This document shows, one piece after another, positions 55,794 through 63,866 of a DNA stretch of 64,000 nucleotides. The DNA lies in assembly GCF_000385565.1 (NCBI RefSeq), contig NC_021169.1, positions 1,966,571-2,030,570 on the forward strand. The letters run 5' to 3'. Below the pieces are notes generated by a model. That model did no database searches. It was not told the DNA's origin and was given only the letters and a program-made list of their open reading frames with translations. This DNA is from Archaeoglobus sulfaticallidus PM70-1 (GTDB taxonomy: Archaea; Halobacteriota; Archaeoglobi; Archaeoglobales; Archaeoglobaceae). The translations under genes and the position numbers were made by a program. The first letter of the stretch is position 1. Each line of letters starts with the position of its first letter.

Positions 55794-56420
55794 TCAGAGT
55801 ATCTGAATCTGTTTGTACTTCTCCCTCTCAACAACATTTCCAAACTCGAATTCAACTGGTTTCACGAACATGGGCCCATCAGTCACAAAGGTATGGAACT
55901 CTCCAAGCTCCCCGCAGGGATCCACTCCCAAGGACATTAGTTCATCGATTATCTCATCGGAGAATTTCCTGCCGAGGTATTCATCCAGCCCGAGATCCTT
56001 CCTTACAGAGACGATGTAGGCTGTATATCCCTCAGACAGAAACTCTCTCGCGAGCTTTTCGGTATCCTCCTTCCAGAGCGGAAATACTGGTTCAACATTC
56101 ACCTCATCGCAAACCTGTTCAAGCCACACCCTGTGTTCTTCAAGAAATATGTCCCCGAAGACAACCTTCTCAGCTTTCAACCCATTCATTAACCTTTTGA
56201 ACTCAGATTTGTAGCCCTCCCAGCTTGAATTTCCAAAAACTCCATCTATCTGTAGAGCTTTCAACTGCCTCTCTAAGGCAATTTTGTAGAAGCCGTGCGC
56301 CCTTGACTGGTTATCCTCGTCAAGCATGCAAATCAGCTTGGATACTTCGTTCCCATTCCTGAGCATTCTGTGAACTGCCAAGCATGAATCCTTTCCACCA
56401 CTCCACATCGCCACAATCAT
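55794..56420 (-). CDS. DUF71 ATP pyrophosphatase (Dph6-like)
   Basis: 208 residues beginning MIVAMWSGGKDSCLAVHRML, the PP-loop of adenine-nucleotide alpha hydrolases, then KVVFGDIFLEEHRVWLEQVC. Family members amidate diphthine to diphthamide on EF2; another DUF71 group was linked to B12 salvage, notable given the neighbourhood. I cannot decide between the two by eye. Confidence 0.8.
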   Translation of the reverse strand: MIVAMWSGGKDSCLAVHRMLRNGNEVSKLICMLDEDNQSRAHGFYKIALERQLKALQIDGVFGNSSWEGYKSEFKRLMNGLKAEKVVFGDIFLEEHRVWLEQVCDEVNVEPVFPLWKEDTEKLAREFLSEGYTAYIVSVRKDLGLDEYLGRKFSDEIIDELMSLGVDPCGELGEFHTFVTDGPMFVKPVEFEFGNVVEREKYKQIQIL

Positions 56421-56498
56421 ATCAAAATTCTTTTACTTAAAGTTCAAAAATATTGCGTTATCAACTTTATCAAATTAACTTTACACTAAATCCGGAAA

Positions 56499-56508
56499 AC
56501 TTTAAATA
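56499..56508 (+). promoter_or_regulatory. TATA box of the cbiMNQO operon
   Basis: actttaaata lies about 45 bases before the cbiM GTG; AAAGGAGGTGG at ~56532-56542 is the ribosome-binding site. No cobalamin riboswitch fold or clear NikR-type palindrome was recognised in the leader. Confidence 0.55.
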
Positions 56509-56546
56509 TCAAATTTTCAGGATTAAATATCAAAGGAGGTGGATAC

Positions 56547-57203
56547 GTGCACATAATGGAAGGTTTTCTGCCACCATTCTGGGCTGCAGTGTGGTATGCC
56601 TTTTCACTTCCGATAGTTGGATACGGTACATACAGAGCCAAAAAGGAGATTGAGAAGAACCCAAAAAATAAATCCCTGCTTGCTGTAGCGGCTGGATTTA
56701 TTTTCGTGCTATCTGCTTTGAAAATACCGTCTGTAACTGGAAGCTGTTCTCACCCAACAGGAACGGGAATAGCCGTTGTGTTATTTGGTCCTGCAATAAC
56801 AGCCTTCCTTTCAATAATCGTGCTGCTGTATCAGGCATTACTGCTCGCTCATGGTGGTTTAACAACGCTCGGTGCAAACACAGCATCAATGGGAATAGTC
56901 GGGCCGTTTGTGGGGTGGTTGATATACAGAGCAATAAAGGGTAAGACGAGCATTAAGGTCTCTACATTCGTAGCCGCTGCTGTGGCAGACTGGGTAACCT
57001 ATGTTGTCACTTCAATCCAGCTTGCCCTTGCTTTTCCTGCTGGTGCCGGAGTGGCTGGAGTGATAGCCTCTGCCACAAAGTTCTTGGCCGTATTTTCTGT
57101 TACGCAGATTCCCCTCGCGATAATAGAGGGTATAGTTGCCGCCCTTCTGATGGGCTATCTTGTTCAGATAAGAGATGACCTGTCCGTGGAGGTTGCAGCA
57201 TGA
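56547..57203 (+). CDS. cbiM: cobalt ECF transporter substrate-binding component CbiM
   Basis: 218 residues starting with GTG read as Met: MHIMEGFLPPFWAAVWY is the metal-binding N-terminal loop (His2 is the key ligand and needs the exact start). About seven helices; ALKIPSVTGSCSHPTGTGIA is the other signature. Binds Co2+ or Ni2+ with CbiN and CbiQO. Confidence 0.95.
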   Translation: MHIMEGFLPPFWAAVWYAFSLPIVGYGTYRAKKEIEKNPKNKSLLAVAAGFIFVLSALKIPSVTGSCSHPTGTGIAVVLFGPAITAFLSIIVLLYQALLLAHGGLTTLGANTASMGIVGPFVGWLIYRAIKGKTSIKVSTFVAAAVADWVTYVVTSIQLALAFPAGAGVAGVIASATKFLAVFSVTQIPLAIIEGIVAALLMGYLVQIRDDLSVEVAA

Positions 57204-57469
57204 AGTTAAAGGTGATTGTACTTCTGACAGCGATCTTCTTTTTCGTTACCATAGCCGCTGCTGAAGAATGGGCTGGAGCGGATGAGAAGGCAGAAGAGGT
57301 TATTGGAGATATAGCACCCGATTATGAGCCCTGGTTCTCTCCAATCTTTGAACCTCCAAGCGGTGAGATAGAAAGCCTGCTTTTCAGTCTGCAGGCTGCA
57401 ATAGGATCACTGATAATCGGCTACATCATCGGATACTACAGAGGGACAAGATATGCGCGAAACGCTTGA
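57200..57469 (+). CDS. cbiN: cobalt transporter auxiliary protein CbiN
   Basis: 89 residues with two helices and an extracytoplasmic loop (EWAGADEKAEEVIGDIAPDY, EPWFSPIFEPPSGEIESLLF). CbiN loads cobalt into CbiM. Overlaps cbiM by four bases and cbiQ by 17. Confidence 0.93.
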   Translation: MKLKVIVLLTAIFFFVTIAAAEEWAGADEKAEEVIGDIAPDYEPWFSPIFEPPSGEIESLLFSLQAAIGSLIIGYIIGYYRGTRYARNA

Positions 57470-58178
57470 GCACATACAGCTAAGCTCCAGAAAAGTTTTG
57501 GATGGGAGTCTGAAGATACATTTCTGCCTTCTTTTACTTTTATTTGTTGTTACGAGTGGAAAAGTCAGCGTATATCTTGCAGCATTTGCCATATTTTCAT
57601 GCCTCTCGCTCTATGCTGCTGGATGGTATTACATAAGGATACTCAAAGTCCCGGTCTATTTCCTCATTTCCGGAATCATCATAATTCTGCTCTTCATTCC
57701 CGGAAAAACAGCATATCAGCTATACTTCCTGAAAATATCCGAAGAGGGAATAGATACTGCCATAAACACAACTCTGAGGGCTTTAGCCTCTCTCTCAATC
57801 ATGTCGTTCATGATTCTGACAACCACAATTCCAGAACTGTTCTCCACATTTAAAAGGCTGAGACTGCCGGGGTTTATTGTTGAAATGTGTCTTCTCGTCT
57901 ACCGAGTAATACAGATTCTGCTCGACGAGGCTGCAAAGCTCGATATGTCTGCCTCTTCACGGCTTGGATATGCTAGCAAGAAGGTCTTCGTAAACACGAC
58001 TGCCCTGCTGTCATACTCCCTGTTCCTGAGGTCGCTTAAGAGGTCTGAAAAGCTGGACAGAGCGATGGATGCGAGATGCTACAGTGGAGAGATGCCGGTT
58101 CTGGATAAGAGGAGCCGTGGGTATAAGCATGCCATTACGATCACAGTTATGCTTATCTCGATGTGGTGGTTCCTGTGA
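57453..58178 (+). CDS. cbiQ: cobalt ECF transporter transmembrane protein CbiQ
   Basis: 241 residues, about five helices; the C-terminal coupling helix has the family signature SYSLFLRSLKRSEKLDRAMDARCYSG in which AMDARCY is the Ala-x-Ala/Glu-Arg-Gly-type motif contacting CbiO. Overlaps cbiO. Confidence 0.93.
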   Translation: MRETLEHIQLSSRKVLDGSLKIHFCLLLLLFVVTSGKVSVYLAAFAIFSCLSLYAAGWYYIRILKVPVYFLISGIIIILLFIPGKTAYQLYFLKISEEGIDTAINTTLRALASLSIMSFMILTTTIPELFSTFKRLRLPGFIVEMCLLVYRVIQILLDEAAKLDMSASSRLGYASKKVFVNTTALLSYSLFLRSLKRSEKLDRAMDARCYSGEMPVLDKRSRGYKHAITITVMLISMWWFL

Positions 58179-59200
58179 TCGAAACAAGGGATCTGTGGTT
58201 TAGTTATGGTAGCAGAGAGGTTTTGAAGGGTGTGAACTTCAGGGCGAATAAGGGCGAGGTGACGATACTGCTTGGCAGGAATGGTGCTGGGAAGACAACT
58301 TTGCTCATGCACCTGAACGGTTTGCTGAAACCATCCAGAGGAGAGGTTTGGATTGATGGTGTAAGGGTTAAATACGACAGAAAGAGCCTGATAGAGGTTC
58401 GAAAAAAGGTTGGCTTCGTTTTCCAGAATCCCGATGATCAGATTATTGCCCCAACGGTGTGGCAGGATGTCGTTTTCGGGCCCAAGAATATCGGGATGGG
58501 TTACGAGTTTGCTGAGGAAGCTATAAAAAGTCTTGGGCTGAAAGGTTATGAAGAGAGGCTCTGCAACTCCCTGAGCGGTGGAGAAAAAAGGAGAGTTGCG
58601 ATAGCAGGAGTTCTTGCGATGAATCCTGACTACATAATTATGGATGAACCAACCGCAGGCCTTGATGGCTTCGGGCTGAAAAACATGATCGAGATAATCG
58701 AGAATTTGAGAGATAGCGGAAAAACATTCGTTATCTCCACTCATGATCTAGATTTCGCAAGAGAGGTTGGTGAGAGATTTGTTTACATGGACAATGGAGA
58801 GATAGTACACGAAAGCGACAGGGTCGATCTGAGATTCGCCAACAGATGCGGGCTGAGGATAGGTAACGCCAGAGGCAGGCTTATCGTCATACCACACAAT
58901 GCAGAGATCCCGGATGTGGATGCAGATTTCATCGCAGCGATGGGTACAAAGGCAAAGAAGAGGGCCTCTGTGGAAAAGCTGGAAGTCGACATCACAAATG
59001 CCGTTCTCGAGAGATCAATTTTAAGGGCCATTGAGGGGCATACAGTCATGCTGATATGTAGCACTGAGATGCTGAATGTTGTTGAGAGGGAAGCCGAAAA
59101 GTTTCCGGTGTTTCTGGAAATTCTGGATGGTTTTGACCATCTCGCTGCTGTCAACACCGATAGTATTTTCGACAGCACAATTAAAACAAAGAGGAGGTGA
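58175..59200 (+). CDS. cbiO: cobalt ECF transporter ATPase CbiO with C-terminal extension
   Basis: About 341 residues. Walker A LLGRNGAGKTTLLMHLNG, Q-loop VFQNPDDQI, signature LSGGEKRRVAIAG, Walker B DYIIMDEPTAGLDG and switch STHDLDF are intact. The usual ATPase ends near residue 235; about 100 extra residues follow (IVIPHNAEIPDVDADFIAAM ...), absent from minimal CbiO. The GTG 58175 overlaps the cbiQ stop (GTGA); a longer frame from 58163 exists. Confidence 0.93.
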   Translation: MIETRDLWFSYGSREVLKGVNFRANKGEVTILLGRNGAGKTTLLMHLNGLLKPSRGEVWIDGVRVKYDRKSLIEVRKKVGFVFQNPDDQIIAPTVWQDVVFGPKNIGMGYEFAEEAIKSLGLKGYEERLCNSLSGGEKRRVAIAGVLAMNPDYIIMDEPTAGLDGFGLKNMIEIIENLRDSGKTFVISTHDLDFAREVGERFVYMDNGEIVHESDRVDLRFANRCGLRIGNARGRLIVIPHNAEIPDVDADFIAAMGTKAKKRASVEKLEVDITNAVLERSILRAIEGHTVMLICSTEMLNVVEREAEKFPVFLEILDGFDHLAAVNTDSIFDSTIKTKRR

Positions 59201-59203
59201 AAA

Positions 59204-59553
59204 ATGGAGCTTTTGATGTTCGCATCAGTTAGCATTGCCATAATCCATTCCTTAGCTCCCGACCACTACTTTCCATTTGTCGCCTTAGGAAAGCTGAAAA
59301 ACTGGAGTGTGAAGAGAGTGCTTGCCTTCTCAGGAGTTGCTGGAGTATTCCATGTCTCATCCTCGATCGCTCTTGGACTCATTTTGATAAACGGGATCAA
59401 CCTAATTGGTGTAGCAGAATCCATTGAAGAACTCTCACCATTAATGCTTGTGTTCATTGGATTGCTGTATGCAATTATTTCAGTTATAAGGGGTCACAGC
59501 CACACCCACTCAACCTCAACGGCAATGATGTTACAAGAAAATAAGCAAGAAAG
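59204..59553 (+). pseudogene. NiCoT/NicO-type metal permease, 5' part, split by IS605
   Basis: The first ~115 codons of a membrane permease. IHSLAPDHYFPFVALGKLKN holds the H-x4-D-H signature of nickel/cobalt permeases, with three helices and a histidine-rich loop (RGHSHTHSTS). The frame then runs into insertion-sequence sequence and stops at 59576-59578. The remainder is found at 60946-61215. Four bases after cbiO and just before cbiT, so originally part of the cobalt operon. Confidence 0.8.
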
Positions 59554-59589
59554 CTCACACCCTTTAGGGTTGAGATGAATTGCGTAAGA

Positions 59590-59691
59590 ATGCCTACCAA
59601 TAACTTTATACAGCCGAAGTTTATATCATCCGTTGGAACTGTAACGCTTGAAGTTGTTAAGAGATATATCGAAGAGCAGAAAGGAAAATGA
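59590..59691 (+). pseudogene. TnpA (Y1 transposase) C-terminal remnant
   Basis: 33 codons reading MPTNNFIQPKFISSVGTVTL and EVVKRYIEEQKGK then stop. This is the characteristic end of IS200/IS605 TnpA; the catalytic HUH and Tyr regions are gone. Its stop overlaps the tnpB start (ATGA), the usual IS605 arrangement. Confidence 0.8.
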
Positions 59692-60941
59692 GAAGGACTA
59701 ACGTCTTTAAGTTAAAACCTACGAAGGAACAAGAAAAGAGGTTGTTCGAGCTAGCTAATAACTGCTCTCGATTGTGGAATGAAATTAACTACAAACGTCG
59801 TCAATCATTCTTCTCAGGTGAAATAGACTGGAACACTGATGAAGAATATCATAAATATAAGAAAATCATAGGTTCTGCAATGGTTCAACAAATTATAAGA
59901 AAGAATAACGAAGCATGGAAATCTTTCTTTGCTTTGTTGAAGAAGAAATCTAAAGGCAAGCTCCCTCCTAATATTCGTAAGGTTTCTCCACCTAGATACT
60001 GGAAAGATCGAAAAGCTGGTAAGAGAAAGTTGAGGATTCTCGTTAGAAATGATTGTTATAAGTTAGGAGGTGATGTATTAAAGTTCGGGAAAATGAGAAT
60101 TAAATGGAAAGGAAAGAATAGATGGAAAGGGAAACAAGGAAGGTTAGAGATCGTCTATGATGAACCGAGCAAGTCATGGTACGCCTTCCAGCCTGTAGAG
60201 GTTGAACCTCTACATCAACCAATTGGATATAAGAAGGCGTACTGTGACTTGGGTGTGAGAGTGCTGATAATGGCAGCAATCGATAACGAAGTGTTTGGAT
60301 ACAGTTCTAATCGACTGCTTTCAGATTGGTGGTATTGGAGTAAGAAGATAGCAAAATATCAAAGCAAGCTAAAACGAGTTAACAACAAACACACATCAAA
60401 GAGGTTAAGACAGCTGTACAGAAAGCGTAAGAGAAGGTTCAGACACTTTGTCAACACTATTGTCAATAGATTTATAAGATTATGTTATGAGAGAGGAGTC
60501 TCAGAAATTGTCATAGGTGATTTGAAAGGGATTCGAAACAACAATAATGGAATTAAAAAATTCAACTCAATGATTCACAACTTCTGGAGTCATGACTATC
60601 TGATTCAGAGAATTAAAGAAAAAGCAGAAGAATACGGGATGAAAGTGACACAGGTGGATGAAAGCTATACTTCATCCAGATGCCCAAGATGTGGTTCTGT
60701 AAAGGTATATAAACACAAAAGACTGTTTAAATGTCTTAACTGTGGATTGGAAGCACATAGAGATGCTGTTGGCTGTGTGAATATAGGGGTTGCTCAGGGT
60801 AATAACCCTGGGGAACTCATTAACGGGGCAGTGGCATGCCCTGTGTTTCTGAGAGTAGAGGAAGGGGCTGAGGTAAAAGCCGATGTAGCCCCGATGTCCG
60901 TGAAGCTCTCAGAAGCACGAACCTCACACGCTTTAGCGTGA
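59688..60941 (+). CDS. tnpB: TnpB RNA-guided nuclease (IS605 OrfB)
   Basis: 417 residues. N-terminal RNA/DNA-binding domain (RRTNVFKLKPTKEQEKRLFE, RLWNEINYKRRQ), RuvC-I Asp187 in AYCDLGVRV, RuvC-II IVIGDLKGIRNN, zinc finger Cys332/335/349/352 and RuvC-III Asp359 in AHRDAVGCVNIG. The canonical RuvC-II Glu position reads Gly277 (GDL in place of EDL), as in a group of TnpB proteins thought to have a rearranged active site. A guide (omega/re) RNA is expected from the 3' end through the right hairpin. Basic and apparently intact. Confidence 0.92.
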   Translation: MRRTNVFKLKPTKEQEKRLFELANNCSRLWNEINYKRRQSFFSGEIDWNTDEEYHKYKKIIGSAMVQQIIRKNNEAWKSFFALLKKKSKGKLPPNIRKVSPPRYWKDRKAGKRKLRILVRNDCYKLGGDVLKFGKMRIKWKGKNRWKGKQGRLEIVYDEPSKSWYAFQPVEVEPLHQPIGYKKAYCDLGVRVLIMAAIDNEVFGYSSNRLLSDWWYWSKKIAKYQSKLKRVNNKHTSKRLRQLYRKRKRRFRHFVNTIVNRFIRLCYERGVSEIVIGDLKGIRNNNNGIKKFNSMIHNFWSHDYLIQRIKEKAEEYGMKVTQVDESYTSSRCPRCGSVKVYKHKRLFKCLNCGLEAHRDAVGCVNIGVAQGNNPGELINGAVACPVFLRVEEGAEVKADVAPMSVKLSEARTSHALA

Positions 60942-60945
60942 GAGG

Positions 60946-61215
60946 ATGTCAGTTGTAATAAGCCTCTCACCAGGCATACCACTTATTCCATTAATGCTCG
61001 CCGCAAATAGTTCAATCGAGCTGATGTCAATAACAATCAGCTTCGCTTCAGCAACCATAGTAACAGTAGTGATCCTGACATATATTTCATATAAAGCGTT
61101 CAGGCCGCCAGAGATCTTTCATGGACGGGAAGATGTCATTGCCGGATTGATCATCGCAGCCGTTGGAGCGATAACCCACATAATAGAGATCAAGCCCAAA
61201 AGGGTGACGCAATGA
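60946..61215 (+). pseudogene. NiCoT/NicO-type metal permease, 3' part
   Basis: The remaining ~88 codons of the split permease: VVISLSPGIPLIPLMLAANS, two to three helices (ITISFASATIVTVVILTYIS, DVIAGLIIAAVGAITHIIE) and a natural stop overlapping the cbiT ATG. An ATG in the joining region could allow a separate fragment to be translated, but it lacks the metal-binding signature, so it is most likely non-functional. Confidence 0.75.
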
Positions 61216-61700
61216 AGGAGACAAAGCCTGAGATTATAGGAGTTCTCTTCGCAAAGCTGAAGCCAAACAAAAAAGATGTTTTCGCGGATATCGGGTGCGG
61301 GAGTGGAGCAGTATCGGAGTTTTTTTCGAGATATGTTAGCAAGGTGTATGCTGTCGAAAGGGATGAATCGATGCTCCAAATCGCAAAGGAGAGGCTTAAA
61401 GGTAACAACATTGAACTCATACTGTCTGACGGCTATGACTTTCTCAAAGAGCATGATTGCGATATCGCTTTCTTTGGCGGGACAAAAGGCATAGAGAGAA
61501 TGCTTGAGGTCTGCGATGCTGAAAGGATTGCTGTCAATGCTGCTCGCATCGAGGTTGCAGTTGAAGTTACAAAGAAGATGAAATCCATGGGTATTTTCGA
61601 TGAGGTTTTAATTCTGAACATCTCGAGAAGCTACGAGCTTGCTGGAGGGACTGCTTTCAGAACCCTCAATCCAGTGTTCATGATACTCGGAAAAAGATGA
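61212..61700 (+). CDS. cbiT: cobalt-precorrin-6B C15-methyltransferase (decarboxylating) CbiT
   Basis: 162 residues, class I SAM methyltransferase: KKDVFADIGCGSGAVSEFFS (motif I), VYAVERDESMLQIAKER, and AFFGGTKGIERMLE typical of CbiT. Methylates C15 and decarboxylates the C12 acetate in anaerobic cobalamin synthesis. ATGA overlap with the interrupted permease indicates the old operon. Confidence 0.9.
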   Translation: MKETKPEIIGVLFAKLKPNKKDVFADIGCGSGAVSEFFSRYVSKVYAVERDESMLQIAKERLKGNNIELILSDGYDFLKEHDCDIAFFGGTKGIERMLEVCDAERIAVNAARIEVAVEVTKKMKSMGIFDEVLILNISRSYELAGGTAFRTLNPVFMILGKR

Positions 61701-61709
61701 GGTGATCAT

Positions 61710-62297
61710 TTGCTGTATGGAGTTGGACTCGGACCGGGTGATAAAAAGCTTCTGACCTTAAGGGCTGTAGAGATAATTAAAGAGGTAGATGAAGTTATCG
61801 TCCCAGGAAAGATGGCTTATGAGCTGATAAAGGATATCAGAGAGCCAAGAATAGTTGAGTTTCCGATGGGTAAGAGTGAAGAGGTCGCGAGAAGCCTTGC
61901 CAGGGAGATCTCTGAGAGAGATGATGACACAGCCTTCTGCTGTATTGGTGATCCAATCTTTTATTCTACCTTCCACCACATAGTCGAGGAATTGCTTGCT
62001 ATAAATCCAGAAGCAGAAGTTGAGGTCATACCGGGGGTTTCGAGCATCAATTCAGCCCTTGCGAAAACCAGAACATTCATCAACAATTCGATGCTGCTGA
62101 CAACCCAGGATTTCTTCGATGTGGATGTCGCTGTTGTTCTGAAGGCAAAAAGATCGAAAGAGGTTGTAGAGAAGCTGAAAGAGAGAGGCTTTAACGAGTT
62201 TATACTGATCGAAAGGATGTTCATGGATGGTGAGAAAGTATATGAAAGCATCCCGAACAGGGCAGATTACTTCAGTGTTCTGATAGCGAAGAAGTGA
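61710..62297 (+). CDS. cbiL: cobalt-precorrin-2 C20-methyltransferase CbiL
   Basis: 195 residues of the tetrapyrrole methylase family: LYGVGLGPGDKKLLTLRAVE, FCCIGDPIFYSTFHHIV and VEVIPGVSSINSALAK. Starts with TTG at 61710 after GAGGTGATCA. Slightly shorter than common CbiL (~220). Adds the C20 methyl in cobalamin synthesis. Confidence 0.9.
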   Translation: MLYGVGLGPGDKKLLTLRAVEIIKEVDEVIVPGKMAYELIKDIREPRIVEFPMGKSEEVARSLAREISERDDDTAFCCIGDPIFYSTFHHIVEELLAINPEAEVEVIPGVSSINSALAKTRTFINNSMLLTTQDFFDVDVAVVLKAKRSKEVVEKLKERGFNEFILIERMFMDGEKVYESIPNRADYFSVLIAKK

Positions 62298-62432
62298 TGT
62301 TGATGTTTTTGAATCTATGTTTGTCTAAGTTTATCCAGCCTTGTCCAGTTCATCTGGCTTCGTCTGGATAACTGTCCACCAGAATATACAGCCAGATGGA
62401 CAATATTTTTAACACATGAATCTACTCTCTTC
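62298..62432. other. intergenic region with repeated CCAG/CTGG stems
   Basis: Between 62336 and 62400 short ccag/ctgg blocks recur in both orientations (tccagttcatctggcttcgt, then ccaccag and ccagatgga), allowing several alternative hairpins. An AT-rich tract caatatttttaac lies about 30 bases before the ubiD ATG and may be its TATA box. Could be a transcript end for the cbi operon or a leader structure. Confidence 0.35.
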
Positions 62433-63866
62433 ATGCCTTATCAGGATTTGAGAGACTTCATTCATAAGCTTGAGGAGGAGAACGAGCTCGCAAGAATCAG
62501 GGAAGAGATCAGTCCAGAGCTTGAGATGACTGTTATCGCAGAAAAAGCTGTCAAGAATGGTGGAAAAGCTCTTCTGTTCGAGAAACCGAAAGGTTACGAC
62601 ATTCCAGTTCTGATGAATGCCTTCGGAACCGAAAAGAGAATGAAGATGGCTCTGGAGGTTGAAAGGCTTGAAGAAATTGGAGAAAGGCTAATAGGATTGA
62701 CCAAGATAAAGCCTTCCGGTCTTATTGATGGGCTGAAGAACATATCCGTTTTGAAGGATGCAATGAGCTTCATACCGAAAAAAGTCAGGAAAGGTGCGTG
62801 TAAGGAGGTTATAACCGAACCGGATTTAAGCAAATTCCCGATCCTCAAATGCTGGCCCGGAGATGCTGGCAGATTCATAACTTTCCCTGTGGTGATAACA
62901 AAAGACCCCGAAACAGGGGAGCTAAACGCCGGGATGTACAGGATGCAGGTTTTCGATGAGAAAACTACAGGGATGCACTGGCAGATCCACAAGCATGGTG
63001 CAGAGCATTTCAGAAAATCTGAAGGTAAAATAGAGGCTGCCGTGGCTATTGGAGTTGATCCAGCTGTGCTGTATGCCTCAACTGCCCCACTCCCAACTGG
63101 AATGGATGAGTTCATGTTTGCGGGGTTCATCAGGAGGGAGAGGGTTAAGCTCGTTGATTGCGAGACCGTAGACCTGATGGTTCCGGCAGATGCGGAAATT
63201 GTGCTCGAGGGATATGTTGAGGGAGAAAGGATAGAGGGGCCTTTCGGAGACCATACCGGATACTACACCCCACCTGAAAAGTATCCCGTTTTCCATGTAA
63301 CCGCAATAACACACAGAGAGAATCCGATATATCACGCAACCGTGGTTGGAAAGCCTCCAATGGAGGATGCCTGGCTCGGAAAAGCAACCGAGAGAATATT
63401 TCTTCCGGTTTTGAGGATGCTATTTCCGGAAATCGTGGACATAAACCTCCCCATAGAGGGAACTTTCCACAATCTCGCCATAGTCTCAATAGACAAGAAG
63501 TATCCGGGACATGCGAAAAAGGTAATGTTCGCCCTATGGGGAATCGGGATGCTGTCTCTGACGAAGATAGTCATAGTTGTTGACAGCGATGTGAATGTTC
63601 AGAACCTCTCAGAAGTTTTATGGGCTGTAACGAGCAGGTTCGATCCTGCAAGAGATATTGTGGTAATAGAAAATGCTCCAATAGATTCGCTCGACCACTC
63701 AACCTACAGGCAGAACCTTGGAGGCAAGCTGGGAATAGATGCAACCAAGAAGTGGAAGGAGGAAGGTTTCGAGAGAGAGTGGCCAGAAGTCGTGAGCATG
63801 GATGAGGATGTTGAGAGAAGAGCTTTGGAGATCTGGAACAGAATAAAGCACCTTATAGTCCCCTGA
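62433..63866 (+). CDS. UbiD-family prenyl-FMN-dependent decarboxylase
   Basis: 477 residues: YQDLRDFIHKLEEENELARI at the start, the ITKDPETG block, and the catalytic Glu motif RIEGPFGDHTGYYTPPEKYP, with LSEVLWAVTSRFDP near the end. In archaea such enzymes decarboxylate trans-anhydromevalonate 5-phosphate in the modified mevalonate pathway; UbiD of menaquinone synthesis is the alternative. Flavin prenyltransferase UbiX is not in the window. Confidence 0.9.
   Translation: MPYQDLRDFIHKLEEENELARIREEISPELEMTVIAEKAVKNGGKALLFEKPKGYDIPVLMNAFGTEKRMKMALEVERLEEIGERLIGLTKIKPSGLIDGLKNISVLKDAMSFIPKKVRKGACKEVITEPDLSKFPILKCWPGDAGRFITFPVVITKDPETGELNAGMYRMQVFDEKTTGMHWQIHKHGAEHFRKSEGKIEAAVAIGVDPAVLYASTAPLPTGMDEFMFAGFIRRERVKLVDCETVDLMVPADAEIVLEGYVEGERIEGPFGDHTGYYTPPEKYPVFHVTAITHRENPIYHATVVGKPPMEDAWLGKATERIFLPVLRMLFPEIVDINLPIEGTFHNLAIVSIDKKYPGHAKKVMFALWGIGMLSLTKIVIVVDSDVNVQNLSEVLWAVTSRFDPARDIVVIENAPIDSLDHSTYRQNLGGKLGIDATKKWKEEGFEREWPEVVSMDEDVERRALEIWNRIKHLIVP

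Larger units (their letters stand above)
59550..60950 (+). mobile_element. internally deleted IS605-family element carrying tnpB
   Basis: Matching subterminal hairpins mark the two ends: ctcacaccctttagggttgag (59554-59574) and ctcacacgctttagcgtgag (60923-60942). Between them lie only the last 33 codons of the Y1 transposase TnpA and a complete TnpB. Most of tnpA is deleted, so the element cannot move by itself. It interrupts a NiCoT-type permease gene. Exact ends are uncertain by a few bases; IS605 elements make no target duplication. Confidence 0.8.

Noticed and set aside
56421-56546. Cobalamin riboswitch upstream of cbiM
   Set aside because: The spacer is AT-rich, only ~125 bases, and lacks the conserved B12-box; archaeal cobalt operons are normally protein-controlled.
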